Origin: an uncultured Pontibacter sp.
GTDB lineage: Bacteria > Bacteroidota > Bacteroidia > Cytophagales > Hymenobacteraceae
Assembly: GCF_947499215.1 (NCBI RefSeq)
Contig: NZ_CANMNI010000002.1
Span: forward strand, 1-64,000
Direction of reading: 5' to 3'
Length of the DNA: 64,000 bases
Positions 52,998 to 62,570 of the stretch are shown in pieces. The notes below the pieces were generated by a model, which had not been told where the DNA came from, did not search any database, and worked only from the letters and a program-made list of their open reading frames with translations. A program made the translations under genes and the position numbers. Each line of letters opens with the position of its first letter. The stretch's first letter is position 1.

Positions 52998-55931
52998 TTA
53001 ATACCGCATAATCACATCCGCTAAATTCTCGTCCTGTTCGAGGTTCATCTTCTTCCGGATTCTATACCTACTTGTCTCCACACCCCTCAATGATAGTTTC
53101 AGCAAGGATGCAATGTCTTTGCTGGACAGGTTGAGCCGTAGGTAGGCGCACATTTTCAGGTCTTTGTGGGTTAGTTCAGGGTAGTCCTGACTCAAACGTT
53201 TGAGGAAGTCCTGATGCACTTGGTTAAAATGAATTTCAAATTGCTCCCAGTTGTTTTCAATCTTGATCTCCTCCTCCACGGCCCTTAGGATCTTGCGCAG
53301 TTGCTGACGGGTTTCCTTCTCACTCACATCGTCCATAACGCGCTGCAGTTGCTCTTTTACCTTATGCACCGCCTCCACGTTTTGCATAACATGCAAGGCC
53401 GATGAGGTCAGTTCCTGCGTTTTATGGTTGAGTTCGCTCTCCAGCTTTTCGTTGTTGAGCCGTATAATCTCTTTCTCGGCTTTCAGCACCTCTTCCATAT
53501 GCTGGGCCTCTTTCAACCTAAGCGCTTTCTCCTGTTCCTGCTTCAGTTTTATTTTAGCTAAGTGCACACGGCGGTCCATCATCTTCCAGATCAGGTAGGC
53601 CAGCAGCACGCCCAACAGCACATAAAGCGCATAAGCCCAGACCGACCTGTACCATGGCGGGGATATCGTAAACTCATAGGCCGCCTCTTCGCTTTCCTGA
53701 TTATACACGTTGCGGGCCTTTACCCGGAAGGTATAGGTGCCCTCCCGCAAATTGGTATATTCTTTTTGCAGCGTAGTGCCCCAAGGCGACCAGTCCGCAT
53801 CAAATCCCTCTAAGTAGTAGCGGTACTGCACATCCTCAATGCCATCGTAGAGTATGGCCCCGAATGTAAATTTAAGGGAGTTGAGCGCATATGGTAGGGA
53901 TGGAACACTATGTCCCGGCTGTGCATTTTCAATCAATCCGTTGTTCACAAAAGAGCCGCCATAAATAAGTGAATCAGAAGCTTGCTTTCTAACCTCCACC
54001 TGTCGGATCAAGGTATAAAATTTCTCTTGCAGGCTGTTTTTCTGCAGAAAGTTTGGCTGGTACTGCACAAAACCCTCATCTATACCGATGAGCACATTTT
54101 GGTTGTTGTAATAGGCAATGTGCTCAAAGCCTCCCACCAGCTTGCCCTCCAGCTTGTTGAACACGTTCCGGATAACCTCGTAACTGCCGTTGCTCAGCTT
54201 CCTAATCAGGCCCATTTCCTCGCCCGCTGAGAACCAAATGTTGCCTTCTTTGTCTTCTACCAGCTTTCGGACCTGCACCTGCCTATCAAAGAGCTTGTTC
54301 AGTTCGTCATATATTTCAAAGCGGTCCGTCTTTTTGTTGTAGACATACACGCCCTGCAGTCCCGTGAACACCAGCTTGCCATTAATCTTATACACATTGA
54401 TACCGAGGTTGGAGGGCAGTCCATTCTTCTCACCATAAAACGTCACTTGTTCTACTTTGCTCAGGTCATTGGAGAGTTTGATTTTGAACAGCCCGATGTA
54501 ACCGTGCGCCACCCAAATGTTGCCATCACTGTCTTCTTCCATTATCCGCGAAGATTCCTCGAAGCCTGAAAGTTTATTCTGAAAAGCCAGCCTGCCGTCT
54601 ACCATTTTATACAGCATGAGTCCGTGGTAAGTACCGCAGACATAGTAGCCGGGGCGGGACTGAAGCGGTAGAAACTGCCACGTCCCCCGATGCTCTGCAA
54701 GCCTGACCGCTTTGTTGTCGACTAACTCGAAAGGTCCGTTGTGGTGCGATAAAATGATTTTTCCGCCTATTTGCTGCAAGTTGTATACCTGCCCTTCCGT
54801 GTTTTCGACCCGCTTCAGGGGCAGCGGATTCAACGGGTTTTCATCGTCGGCGATAGGTTTGTAAAACAAGCCGTCACTGGTGCCAAGATAGAGTGTGGAT
54901 TGATTCACCAACGAAGCATAGCCCGTGCCCGGCAAGCCCAGCCTGCCATTGAACATCTTGAATGGGGAATTTATCTCCACATAGTCGATGCCATAATTAA
55001 GAGCCAGCCAAAGGTTCTCTTTGTGGTCCTGATAGATGCTGCGCACCGTACTGTTTTGAAGCCCTTTGCCGGTGTTCAAGTGTTGGGTGGGCCGGCCATC
55101 CATATCGATTACCACGAGGCCGTTTAAGAGCGTGCCAATAGCATACCCTTCTGTCAGGGCCGTGGCTCTGTTTACTTTGTTTTTGATGAGGAAATCCTCA
55201 ACAGGCCAGTTGCTCGGACTAAAGCTGTTATACCCATCATAAATAAAAACACCTTTTTCCTCTGTTAGGATCAGCGCTTTTCCGCCGGGATAAGGCAGGA
55301 TGGATGCGATGTTATATGCAGAAATTTGTTCGCTTCCCTGTATGGGCACCAGCTGATCATCCTTAAGTTCGTAAATCCCTTGCCCCAGCACAGGCACCAA
55401 CAGCCTGCCCTGCACAAAAAATGGAAAGCCCGTCGGGTCGTAGGGGGTTGTATGTACTTTCACACTGTCGCCATCGAAATGGTAAACACCCGACACTGTG
55501 CAGAAAAACACCTCGTCATCTTTGGTGAAGATGTTCCAGACATCGGCAAAGGTTTTGTCATCGCTACTGATGAGCGGCTTTAGCGAAACGTAGGCCATCA
55601 TGCCCGATTCGTCGGGTTGCAGGTAGCCGAACTCATCCTGACCGCCCACATACACGCGTCCCTCTTTGTTGACGGCCAATGAATGTACTGTAGAGCGGTT
55701 CGGCAGGCCAAGTCTGCGCCAGTGATTGCCATCGAACTCCAGCACGCCATAGTTGTTGCCAAAGTACATAATGCCCCGATGATCCTGCACCACAGCCCAG
55801 TTTTGAGGAGAAGCCTGATACTCTTTAAGCGAATAATTTTTAATATAGGGCACTCCCTCCCCCTTCACCTGCGCTAATACGGGAAGGCTAAAGAATAGAA
55901 ATAGAAGGAAGACGAAAGAAAAACGTTTCAC
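52998..55931 (-). CDS. Membrane sensor-regulator: beta-propeller, triple-tyrosine domain and LuxR-like HTH
   Basis: A 977-residue single-polypeptide regulator. Signal peptide (1-20, ending PVLAQ), two-component-type propeller repeats in the periplasm (about 25-650), a Y_Y_Y domain (about 690-760, with KYTNLREGTYTFRVKARN-like EYTNLREGTYTFRVKARNVY), a transmembrane helix (about 772-792), a cytoplasmic coiled coil (about 795-890), and a C-terminal HTH (about 915-977: DLKMCAYLRLNLSSKDIASL, then GVETSRYRIRKKM). There are no histidine kinase or receiver domains, unlike classical hybrid PUL regulators, so sensing and DNA binding are in one chain. Convergent with the GH3 gene, it is the obvious candidate controller of this PUL. 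Confidence 0.88.
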   Translation of the reverse strand: MKRFSFVFLLFLFFSLPVLAQVKGEGVPYIKNYSLKEYQASPQNWAVVQDHRGIMYFGNNYGVLEFDGNHWRRLGLPNRSTVHSLAVNKEGRVYVGGQDEFGYLQPDESGMMAYVSLKPLISSDDKTFADVWNIFTKDDEVFFCTVSGVYHFDGDSVKVHTTPYDPTGFPFFVQGRLLVPVLGQGIYELKDDQLVPIQGSEQISAYNIASILPYPGGKALILTEEKGVFIYDGYNSFSPSNWPVEDFLIKNKVNRATALTEGYAIGTLLNGLVVIDMDGRPTQHLNTGKGLQNSTVRSIYQDHKENLWLALNYGIDYVEINSPFKMFNGRLGLPGTGYASLVNQSTLYLGTSDGLFYKPIADDENPLNPLPLKRVENTEGQVYNLQQIGGKIILSHHNGPFELVDNKAVRLAEHRGTWQFLPLQSRPGYYVCGTYHGLMLYKMVDGRLAFQNKLSGFEESSRIMEEDSDGNIWVAHGYIGLFKIKLSNDLSKVEQVTFYGEKNGLPSNLGINVYKINGKLVFTGLQGVYVYNKKTDRFEIYDELNKLFDRQVQVRKLVEDKEGNIWFSAGEEMGLIRKLSNGSYEVIRNVFNKLEGKLVGGFEHIAYYNNQNVLIGIDEGFVQYQPNFLQKNSLQEKFYTLIRQVEVRKQASDSLIYGGSFVNNGLIENAQPGHSVPSLPYALNSLKFTFGAILYDGIEDVQYRYYLEGFDADWSPWGTTLQKEYTNLREGTYTFRVKARNVYNQESEEAAYEFTISPPWYRSVWAYALYVLLGVLLAYLIWKMMDRRVHLAKIKLKQEQEKALRLKEAQHMEEVLKAEKEIIRLNNEKLESELNHKTQELTSSALHVMQNVEAVHKVKEQLQRVMDDVSEKETRQQLRKILRAVEEEIKIENNWEQFEIHFNQVHQDFLKRLSQDYPELTHKDLKMCAYLRLNLSSKDIASLLKLSLRGVETSRYRIRKKMNLEQDENLADVIMRY

Positions 55932-56077
55932 AATCAGACTGTGTCATTTGAGACTTTGAATATCCACAATTCAAAGCATATTTCAAATCCAGCCTTCGTA
56001 TGACACTATTAATTAGGAGATCGAGTAAATGCTAAAGCCCATGCTTTCCAAATTTTCTAACTTCTAAACTTTCTAAA

Positions 56078-57367
56078 TCAGTAGTTCCACGGATACAACT
56101 CCGGTTCTTTTGCGCCGCGTGTTTTCATGTGGAGCGGGTGCACGCCTTCTGTTTCGTCGAAATACAGGAAGGCATCGTAGCGCTCAGGTATAACCGTAGG
56201 TACGTAGTTGCCAAGGTGCTCCATTTTCGGATCATACACCACGCCGATAGCACGGTGCGGGATGCGTTGCTGTAGTTCTGGTACTTCTCTCAGGTCTTTG
56301 GAAAGGATGATTTTGTCGTCGGTGCTCATTTCGTGGAGCATGTGTTCCCAGCTCCCCTCCTTGGCCGGAGGCACGTCCATCTTCTGCATAGGCGCCCCCC
56401 ACGATCGGCTGGCGATCACATTGCCTTGATAGGTGCCGAAACCCACCAGTTTTACCTGATCACGGCCATACCTTTCACGTGCCAACTGCCCGATGTTGAA
56501 CATGCCGTCGTCTGCCATATCGGTATATTGGGCATCGCCGATGTGGGTGTTGTGCTCCCACACAATGGCTTTGGCATCCGGTCCGTGGAATTCCAGCAAG
56601 CGGTCCAGTGTCTCCATCATGTGTGTGTCGCGCACATTCCAAGAGTTCACCCCTCCTCTGATCATGGCGCGGTAATATTTCTCGGCATTCACGGCTACCA
56701 ACGCGTTTTGAGTAGTATTAAACTCGTGCTCTGGGTCTTCAGGGAATACCAGCCGGCGGGACACTTGCTCCAGCATCTGTATTACTTCATTTTCGCAGTC
56801 AGTCGGTACAAAAGCGGTTGCCTGCGCATAGGTCTGCGGGTCGCGGTGGAAAGGCTCGAAACACTGCACGGCGGCGCGGGCAGCATCTGCGGCTTTTCCA
56901 TCGTGCTGTTCCATGTACTTGAGCACTTGCTCCAGCGACTCCCACAAGCTGTAGACATCCAGTCCGTAGAAGCCTATCTTCCCCTGCGCGTTGCGGATGT
57001 GGTTGAAATCGCGGATCCACTCGATCAGCGCGGCCACTTCCCAGTTCGCCCACATCCAGGTAGGCCAGCGGCGGTATACCCCCAGCACATCGGCAATCTT
57101 ACGACCTGAGTTCTGGTAGCCTTTCACAAAACGGTTCACGGCATAGCACTCCGGCCAGTCACCCTCTACGGCTATAAAAGTAAAGCCCTTGTCTTCGATG
57201 AGCCGTCGCGAAATGGCCGTGCGCCAGGTATAATACTCGGAAGTGCCGTGCGAAGCCTCTCCCAGCATCACCACCCGGGCGTCTCCGATATCCTCAATTA
57301 GTGCGTCAAGGTCTTTCTCTTTGGTGATGGGGCTGTATTTGAAGCGTTTGTTTTCCATACTTGACAA
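56078..57367 (-). CDS. Erythromycin esterase family protein
   Basis: A 429-residue protein with the family's landmarks: VVMLGEASHGTSEYY (E and H of the active site), AVEGDWPECYAVNRFV, GFYGLDVYSLWESL, IVWEHNTHIGDA and HRAIGVVYDP. True Ere enzymes hydrolyse the macrolide lactone; the broad chromosomal family, often called succinoglycan-biosynthesis-like or EreA-like, has mostly unknown substrates. I would not infer macrolide resistance from family membership alone. No signal peptide is seen, so it is cytoplasmic. Confidence 0.88.
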   Translation of the reverse strand: MSSMENKRFKYSPITKEKDLDALIEDIGDARVVMLGEASHGTSEYYTWRTAISRRLIEDKGFTFIAVEGDWPECYAVNRFVKGYQNSGRKIADVLGVYRRWPTWMWANWEVAALIEWIRDFNHIRNAQGKIGFYGLDVYSLWESLEQVLKYMEQHDGKAADAARAAVQCFEPFHRDPQTYAQATAFVPTDCENEVIQMLEQVSRRLVFPEDPEHEFNTTQNALVAVNAEKYYRAMIRGGVNSWNVRDTHMMETLDRLLEFHGPDAKAIVWEHNTHIGDAQYTDMADDGMFNIGQLARERYGRDQVKLVGFGTYQGNVIASRSWGAPMQKMDVPPAKEGSWEHMLHEMSTDDKIILSKDLREVPELQQRIPHRAIGVVYDPKMEHLGNYVPTVIPERYDAFLYFDETEGVHPLHMKTRGAKEPELYPWNY

Positions 57368-57450
57368 GGGGCGTATAAGCGTATCTAACTCATTGCTAAA
57401 ATTTTGTGTATTGTACTTTCAATCCGGTTCTAATGTTTTGCAAAAAAGAA

Positions 57451-57480
57451 AGCCCGCCGCACCAAAGGGTACAGCGGGCT
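57451..57480 (-). terminator. Terminator after DUF4197 gene
   Basis: On the minus strand agcccgc (57480-57474) pairs with gcgggct (57457-57451), running into a T-rich tail from the A-run at 57442-57450. Confidence 0.8.
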
Positions 57481-57506
57481 CTTGTAAGCAGTATAACAGG
57501 TATAGC

Positions 57507-58238
57507 TTAAGACTGATTTTCTTTGGCAAACACCCTGCGCAGCAACTCAGTCGTGCGGGCGATCGGGTTCTCACGAATGTTCGCCTCTTCTTGCGCAACC
57601 AACAGGAACAGACCGTCCATGGCTTTTTGCGTGGCGTACTCATCGAGATTCGGGTTTACCTTTTGCACCATCGGGATTTGGTTGTACTGCGTAACAAGAT
57701 CGGTATAATAGCGGGTGGCGTTGGTCTTCTCCAACGATTTTTGAATCACGGGCATAAAGGCCGTCTGCAACTGCGTGGAAGTTGTGCGCTTCAGGTACTG
57801 CGTAGCGGCGTCTTTGTCGCCCTTCAGAATGCCCCATGCGTCGGCGATGCTCATTTGTTTGATGGCATTCACAAAGATCGGCACAGCGCTTTTGGCGGCA
57901 TCTTCGGCGCCACGGTTCAGGGTCATTACGAAGCGGTCCACCTCTTTGCCTAGCCCTACCTGACGAAGCGTGTTCTCCACCTTTTGCACATCCGGCGGGA
58001 AAGGTATACGAATGAGCGAGTTCTTGTAGTAACCGTCTGTCTGCGAGGCTTGATTAGAACCTTTGGTAATGCCTACTTCCAAGGCTTGTTTCAGGCCAGA
58101 CGCCACTTCGTTGCGGGTAACGGCAGCGCCTCCGGTTCCGGCCACAACACCGTCTACGGTGCGCTGAATGTCGGCTACGGTACAAGCCGAGGCGCCAAGG
58201 GTTAGGGCTACAAGGGAGGTGTAGAGTAATTTTTTCAT
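57507..58238 (-). CDS. DUF4197 exported protein
   Basis: A 243-residue protein with signal peptide and a lipobox-like LTLGASAC (cysteine 16). The rest is helical and matches DUF4197: NEVASGLKQALEVGITKG, YYKNSLIRIPFP, VDRFVMTLNRGAEDAAK, and the end MDGLFLLVAQEEANIRENP. Function of the family is unknown. The frame is open from 58322, but the ATG at 58238 directly starts the signal sequence. It is probably a lipoprotein of the periplasm or outer membrane. Confidence 0.85.
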   Translation of the reverse strand: MKKLLYTSLVALTLGASACTVADIQRTVDGVVAGTGGAAVTRNEVASGLKQALEVGITKGSNQASQTDGYYKNSLIRIPFPPDVQKVENTLRQVGLGKEVDRFVMTLNRGAEDAAKSAVPIFVNAIKQMSIADAWGILKGDKDAATQYLKRTTSTQLQTAFMPVIQKSLEKTNATRYYTDLVTQYNQIPMVQKVNPNLDEYATQKAMDGLFLLVAQEEANIRENPIARTTELLRRVFAKENQS

Positions 58239-58391
58239 GGGTTTTAAGTTTAATTCACAAAGATGCAGGCCTATACCTGACAGCCGGGCAAAATACAGAA
58301 AATAACCGCAGCTATGCTTCAATTCAGGCGAACATCTTTAACTTGAAATGGTTTTCCTGACCAACACACAAATCAGACCAAAAATAATATT

Positions 58392-59651
58392 ATGAAAACG
58401 GTATACGCAGAAATAATTACGGTAGGCGACGAGATCCTGTACGGGCAGATAGTGGACACCAACTCTGCGTGGATGGGAACGGAGCTGACCAAAATAGGTA
58501 TACGGGTGAAGCAAATCACCTCCGTTTCAGACGAAGCAAGCCACATCGTGGAGGCCCTCGACAATGCCCGTAGCCGCGCCGACATTATCCTGATCACCGG
58601 TGGTCTCGGTCCCACCAAAGACGACCTTACCAAAAACGTGCTGGCCGATTACTTCCATACTGAGCTCGAGCTCGACGAGCAATCGCTGGCTGACGTAACC
58701 GAACTGTTCAAAATCCGTGGCTATGCCCTGACAGAACTCAATAGGCAACAGGCGTTTTTACCGGCTTCGTGTACACCGGTGCGCAATGTGCTGGGCACCG
58801 CGCCGGGTATGTGGTTTGAGGATGAAGGTAAAGTATTCGTGTCGATGCCGGGGGTGCCGTTTGAGATGAAGCGTATGATGGAGGACACCGTGCTGCCACA
58901 GCTCAAAGCCTACTTCAAAACACCGCATATCATCCATAGAGTAATCCAGACGGTAGGTATACCAGAGTCGATGTTGGCTGAGAAGCTGGAGGACTGGGAG
59001 ACGAATCTGCCGCAGCACATCCGGCTGGCCTACCTGCCCCACCTCGGCGGCGTACGGCTGCGCCTGACCGGCACCAGCGACCATGCCGAACAATTAGAAA
59101 AAGAACTGGACGCGGAAGTAAGTAAGCTCGCGGCCCTCATACCAAAGCATATCTTTGCCTATGGCGAAGTTCCTCTAGAAGAAGCACTAGGAAAGCTGTT
59201 AAAAGAGCGTGGTCTGACCATCTCCGCTGCCGAAAGTTGCACGGGTGGTTTTCTGGCGCACCGCATGACCAGCGTGCCGGGCAGTTCGGCCTACTTTGTG
59301 GGCGGTGTAGTGGCTTACGATAACAGCGTGAAAATGCAGGTGCTGGGTGTGAAGCCTGAAACCCTACAACAGCACGGTGCCGTGAGCGAAGCCACGGTGC
59401 TGGAAATGGCCCAAAACGTGCGCCAGAAGCTCAATACCGACATCGGGGTGGCAACTAGCGGCATCGCGGGGCCCGACGGTGGTACAGCCGAAAAGCCGGT
59501 GGGCACCATCTGGATTGCCTATGCCGACCAGCATGGCAGCAAAGCGAAACTTTTGCAGTTTAACAAAAACCGACAGCTCAATATTGAGTATACTGCCTTG
59601 GCCGTGCTCAACCTCGTACGCCAAAGTTTGAATATAGCGGTTGAGGAATAG
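58392..59651 (+). CDS. cinA: CinA family nicotinamide-nucleotide amidohydrolase
   Basis: A 419-residue cytoplasmic protein. The N-terminal MoaB/Mog-like (COG1058) domain has TVGDEILYGQIVDTNSAW (residues about 10-27) and TGGLGPTKDD, associated with ADP-ribose/NAD-type pyrophosphatase activity. The C-terminal PncC domain (about 260-419) has ESCTGGFLAHRMTSVPG and ATSGIAGPDGG, the nicotinamide mononucleotide deamidase signature. Together they serve pyridine-nucleotide repair; the competence link in the name comes from Gram-positive genomes. The E2 gene downstream has its own promoter. Confidence 0.93.
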   Translation: MKTVYAEIITVGDEILYGQIVDTNSAWMGTELTKIGIRVKQITSVSDEASHIVEALDNARSRADIILITGGLGPTKDDLTKNVLADYFHTELELDEQSLADVTELFKIRGYALTELNRQQAFLPASCTPVRNVLGTAPGMWFEDEGKVFVSMPGVPFEMKRMMEDTVLPQLKAYFKTPHIIHRVIQTVGIPESMLAEKLEDWETNLPQHIRLAYLPHLGGVRLRLTGTSDHAEQLEKELDAEVSKLAALIPKHIFAYGEVPLEEALGKLLKERGLTISAAESCTGGFLAHRMTSVPGSSAYFVGGVVAYDNSVKMQVLGVKPETLQQHGAVSEATVLEMAQNVRQKLNTDIGVATSGIAGPDGGTAEKPVGTIWIAYADQHGSKAKLLQFNKNRQLNIEYTALAVLNLVRQSLNIAVEE

Positions 59652-59662
59652 GCTAAAATCAT

Positions 59663-59670
59663 TAACTTTG
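59663..59670 (+). promoter_or_regulatory. Promoter before E2 gene (TTG-N19-TAACTTTG)
   Basis: TAACTTTG at 59663-59670 is a full TAnnTTTG match with TTG at 59641-59643, 19 bp upstream. The start codon is 98 bp downstream. Confidence 0.55.
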
Positions 59671-59768
59671 TTTGCAAATTCGGGTCGCTAGGTATAGCAT
59701 GGCTTTGCTTTTCTGTCTCTTTCGGCCCAAAAAACTGTCCCTTATTTAGAACAACGAATAAACAAAAT

Positions 59769-61139
59769 ATGGCACTTGTAGAAATGGTTATGCCCAAAAT
59801 GGGCGAGAGTATCATGGAAGGTACCGTTCTGAAATGGCTCAAAAACGTGGGTGACTCCATCGAGCAAGACGAATCGGTGCTGGAAGTAGCTACAGACAAA
59901 GTGGACACGGAAGTACCTGCCATTCAAGGCGGCGTACTGAAGGAGATACTGGTACAAGAAGGTGACGTGGTAGCCGTGGGCGCCCCGATCGCGATTATCT
60001 CTACCAACGGCGAAGACACTGCCGCTCCTGCCCCTGCCGCTACAGAAGCTCCTGCCGCCGCTCCGGCACCACAGGCAGCCGCACAGCCTGCAGCTGAATC
60101 TTCTAACGGATCCGTAGCCAAACTCGACCAGCCAGCCTCCGGCCGTTTCTACTCTCCACTTGTGCTTAACATTGCCCGCGAAGAAGGTATTTCGATGCAG
60201 GAACTGGAGTACGTGCCGGGTACAGGCAAAGAAGGTCGTGTTTCTAAGAAAGACATCCTGACTTACGTAGAGAGCCGCAAAAATGCGCCACAGCAAGCTG
60301 CCGCTCCACAGGCTCAGCCGCAGACACAAGCTGCTCCTGCCGCAGCACCACAAGCTGCACCAGCGCCAGTTGCTCAGCCACAGACACAGGCTGCCCCTGC
60401 CGCTTCCAAGCCAGCCGCATCTTACAGCGGAAACGTGGAGATCATCGAGATGGACCGCATGCGCAAGATGATTGCCGACCGTATGGTGGACAGTAAGCGC
60501 ATTTCGCCGCACGTAACTTCTTTCGTAGAGGCCGACGTGACCAACGTCGTGAACTGGCGTAACAAGTGGAAGAACGAGTATAAGAGACGCGAAGGCGAAA
60601 ACCTGACCTTCACGCCGATCTTCATCGACGCGATTGCCAAGGCGATCAAAGACTTCCCGATGATCAACGTGTCCGTGGACGGTGGCAACATTATCCGTCA
60701 CAAAGACATCAACATCGGTATGGCCGTGGCCCTACCAAGCGGTAACTTGATCGTTCCGAACATCAAAAACGCTGACCAGCTGAACCTGAATGGCCTGACC
60801 AAGAAAGTGAATGACCTCGCAAACCGTGGCCGTATCAACAAACTGACTCCGGACGACTTGTCGGGTGGTACCTACACGGTATCGAACGTGGGTTCATTTG
60901 GTAACGTAATGGGCACACCGATCATCATGCAGCCGCAAGTGGCGATTATGGCCGTAGGTGCAATCAAGAAAAAGCCAGCCGTGATTGAGACCCCAGAAGG
61001 TGACCTGATCGGCATCCGTCACTTCATGTTCCTGTCGCACTCTTACGACCACCGCGTAGTGGACGGCTCGCTGGGTGGCATGTTCGTGCGCCGCGTAGCG
61101 GATTACCTTGAGAACTGGGACGTAAACCAAACGATTTAA
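59769..61139 (+). CDS. 2-oxoacid dehydrogenase dihydrolipoyl acyltransferase (E2)
   Basis: A 456-residue core subunit. N-terminal lipoyl domain (about 3-77) with lipoylated K44 in ATDKVDTE; an Ala/Pro linker; the E1/E3-binding domain (about 128-165: PLVLNIAREEGISMQELEYV and GRVSKKDIL); a second Ala/Pro/Gln linker with two near-identical copies of AQPQTQAAPAA; and the acyltransferase domain (about 215-456) with catalytic H428 and D432 in YDHRVVDG. Its opening resembles branched-chain type E2 rather than OdhB, but substrate (pyruvate, 2-oxoglutarate or branched-chain acids) is not fixed, and the E1/E3 genes are not adjacent. Confidence 0.93.
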   Translation: MALVEMVMPKMGESIMEGTVLKWLKNVGDSIEQDESVLEVATDKVDTEVPAIQGGVLKEILVQEGDVVAVGAPIAIISTNGEDTAAPAPAATEAPAAAPAPQAAAQPAAESSNGSVAKLDQPASGRFYSPLVLNIAREEGISMQELEYVPGTGKEGRVSKKDILTYVESRKNAPQQAAAPQAQPQTQAAPAAAPQAAPAPVAQPQTQAAPAASKPAASYSGNVEIIEMDRMRKMIADRMVDSKRISPHVTSFVEADVTNVVNWRNKWKNEYKRREGENLTFTPIFIDAIAKAIKDFPMINVSVDGGNIIRHKDINIGMAVALPSGNLIVPNIKNADQLNLNGLTKKVNDLANRGRINKLTPDDLSGGTYTVSNVGSFGNVMGTPIIMQPQVAIMAVGAIKKKPAVIETPEGDLIGIRHFMFLSHSYDHRVVDGSLGGMFVRRVADYLENWDVNQTI

Positions 61140-61193
61140 TTTTTTGACTAAGGAGTTTTTTGGCGAAAGACAAAAGACTTTAGGTATAAACAG

Positions 61194-61223
61194 AAAGCCT
61201 GCCTCAGAAATGGGGTGGGCTTT
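61194..61223 (+). terminator. Terminator after E2 gene
   Basis: aaagcctgcctc (61194-61205) pairs with ggggtgggcttt (61212-61223) using two G-U pairs, followed by T residues. Confidence 0.75.
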
Positions 61224-61315
61224 TTTGTTTTAAAGCTGTCATTGAATAGGCCATCTTACGTAAAAAGTGCAGGGAGAAAGGCATACTAGATCAACGCACC
61301 ATTGTGTAATCACTC

Positions 61316-61876
61316 ATGAAAAGAAGCAAGTTTATCGTACTACTGTTAGCCGCCATACCGCTGGCTAAATTTGCAAAAGCTAATGCTGCTATTTTCAATG
61401 GTGGGAAAGGATTTAAAGTGAAGGCTGGAGAAGGAAGATTGCATGGACATATTCAACTGAAGGGGGTTAACGCCAATATCATTGATGTAAAAGTATCGGG
61501 CAGAGACACTGATGGAGGGCTGGCAATTTTCGAACAAACAGGCATGTCACCGAAACGAGGAACGCCGTTGCATGTTCATCATTATCAGGATGAGATATTC
61601 CGAGTGTTGGAAGGAGAATATTATTTTCAGGTTGGGGAAGAGAAACACCATCTTAAAACAGGAGACACTATTTTTTTGCCCAGCAAAGTCCCACATGCTT
61701 GGACGCAGGTGAGTGAGATCGGGAAAATGACAGTCATCGTGCAACCGGCAGGCAAGCTAGAAGATTTCTTTTTGACCATGGCTGCTCTAAAGGGCGACCC
61801 CTCCAAAGATGAAATTGCCAAAATATTCGCAGCCAATGGCATGGAAGTCGTAGGGCCTCCCTTAGAGCTGGAGTAG
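61316..61876 (+). CDS. Exported cupin-domain protein
   Basis: A 186-residue protein with a hydrophobic N-terminus (IVLLLAAIPLAKFAKANA, about 7-24), likely an export signal. The cupin core lies at about 75-140: motif 1 with HVHHYQDEIFRVLEGEYYF (metal ligands HxH, E) and motif 2 with PSKVPHAWTQ (H). Single-domain cupins of this type include quercetinase-like and storage or binding forms; no partner or substrate is evident. The gene is more AT-rich than its neighbours and stands alone between two terminated units. Confidence 0.82.
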   Translation: MKRSKFIVLLLAAIPLAKFAKANAAIFNGGKGFKVKAGEGRLHGHIQLKGVNANIIDVKVSGRDTDGGLAIFEQTGMSPKRGTPLHVHHYQDEIFRVLEGEYYFQVGEEKHHLKTGDTIFLPSKVPHAWTQVSEIGKMTVIVQPAGKLEDFFLTMAALKGDPSKDEIAKIFAANGMEVVGPPLELE

Positions 61877-62003
61877 GCCGTAGAAATTTGTGTTACGAGG
61901 AAGAACAAAAGCAGATCGCCTTTCCGATTATTAAATCTTTATTTCGCTTTTCACTGTATATTAGCATTACTTAATATATAACTGACAGTATACCTATAAA
62001 ACT

Positions 62004-62519
62004 ATGAGAGTTGCCATTGCTTGGATCTTAGCTGCCATATTCCTGTTTGCGGCCATGTATTTCTACTGGAAGAAAAACGACGCAGAGAGCCGCCTGCGCA
62101 TAGCCGACAATAAACTGACTGAAACTGGTCAGCAACTGGAGCAAGAGGAGACCGAAACTGATTCATTAGAAGGCATGATGCTCCCACCTGATACCATGAG
62201 TGTTGTTCCTCCGAGCGGCGTGGAGTTCGTGGATGAAATGGGAAGCCTGAGTGAAGGCGACATACAGAAGCTCCGCAAAAAAGGTCTGCGCAACCCCGAG
62301 GTGGACCTGATGAACGACCTGAGCCGCAAGCAACGCCAGCTTATACCTACCGAGGGCGTGGTGGGTGGCACCATGACCATCCGTGACAGCCGCATCCTGA
62401 ACGACCGCTACGCCATGGCCTATTATGAAGACGGCCATATTGGTGGTTACATGATTTTGCGCTACGAAGTGAACAACGGAAATATTACGTGGCGTGTAGT
62501 AGATAGCTCAGCATTGTAG
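62004..62519 (+). CDS. Hypothetical single-pass membrane protein
   Basis: A 171-residue protein I do not recognise. An N-terminal transmembrane helix (about 4-23: IAWILAAIFLFAAMYFYW) is followed by a charged helical stretch (RLRIADNKLTETGQQLEQEE), a linker, and a C-terminal beta-rich part (GTMTIRDSRILNDRYAMAYY and MILRYEVNNGNITWRVVDS). It is probably anchored in the inner membrane facing the periplasm. The next gene starts 51 bp downstream in the same direction; the two may be co-transcribed. No enzyme motif seen. Confidence 0.65.
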   Translation: MRVAIAWILAAIFLFAAMYFYWKKNDAESRLRIADNKLTETGQQLEQEETETDSLEGMMLPPDTMSVVPPSGVEFVDEMGSLSEGDIQKLRKKGLRNPEVDLMNDLSRKQRQLIPTEGVVGGTMTIRDSRILNDRYAMAYYEDGHIGGYMILRYEVNNGNITWRVVDSSAL

Positions 62520-62570
62520 CCTTCTGCACGATATTTGAGTATAGGGAAACAGGTATAAACCTCAAACGTT

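Noticed and set aside
56078-57367. Macrolide resistance gene
   Set aside because: The protein belongs to the wide erythromycin-esterase family, but most chromosomal members have other or unknown substrates, so resistance is not supported.
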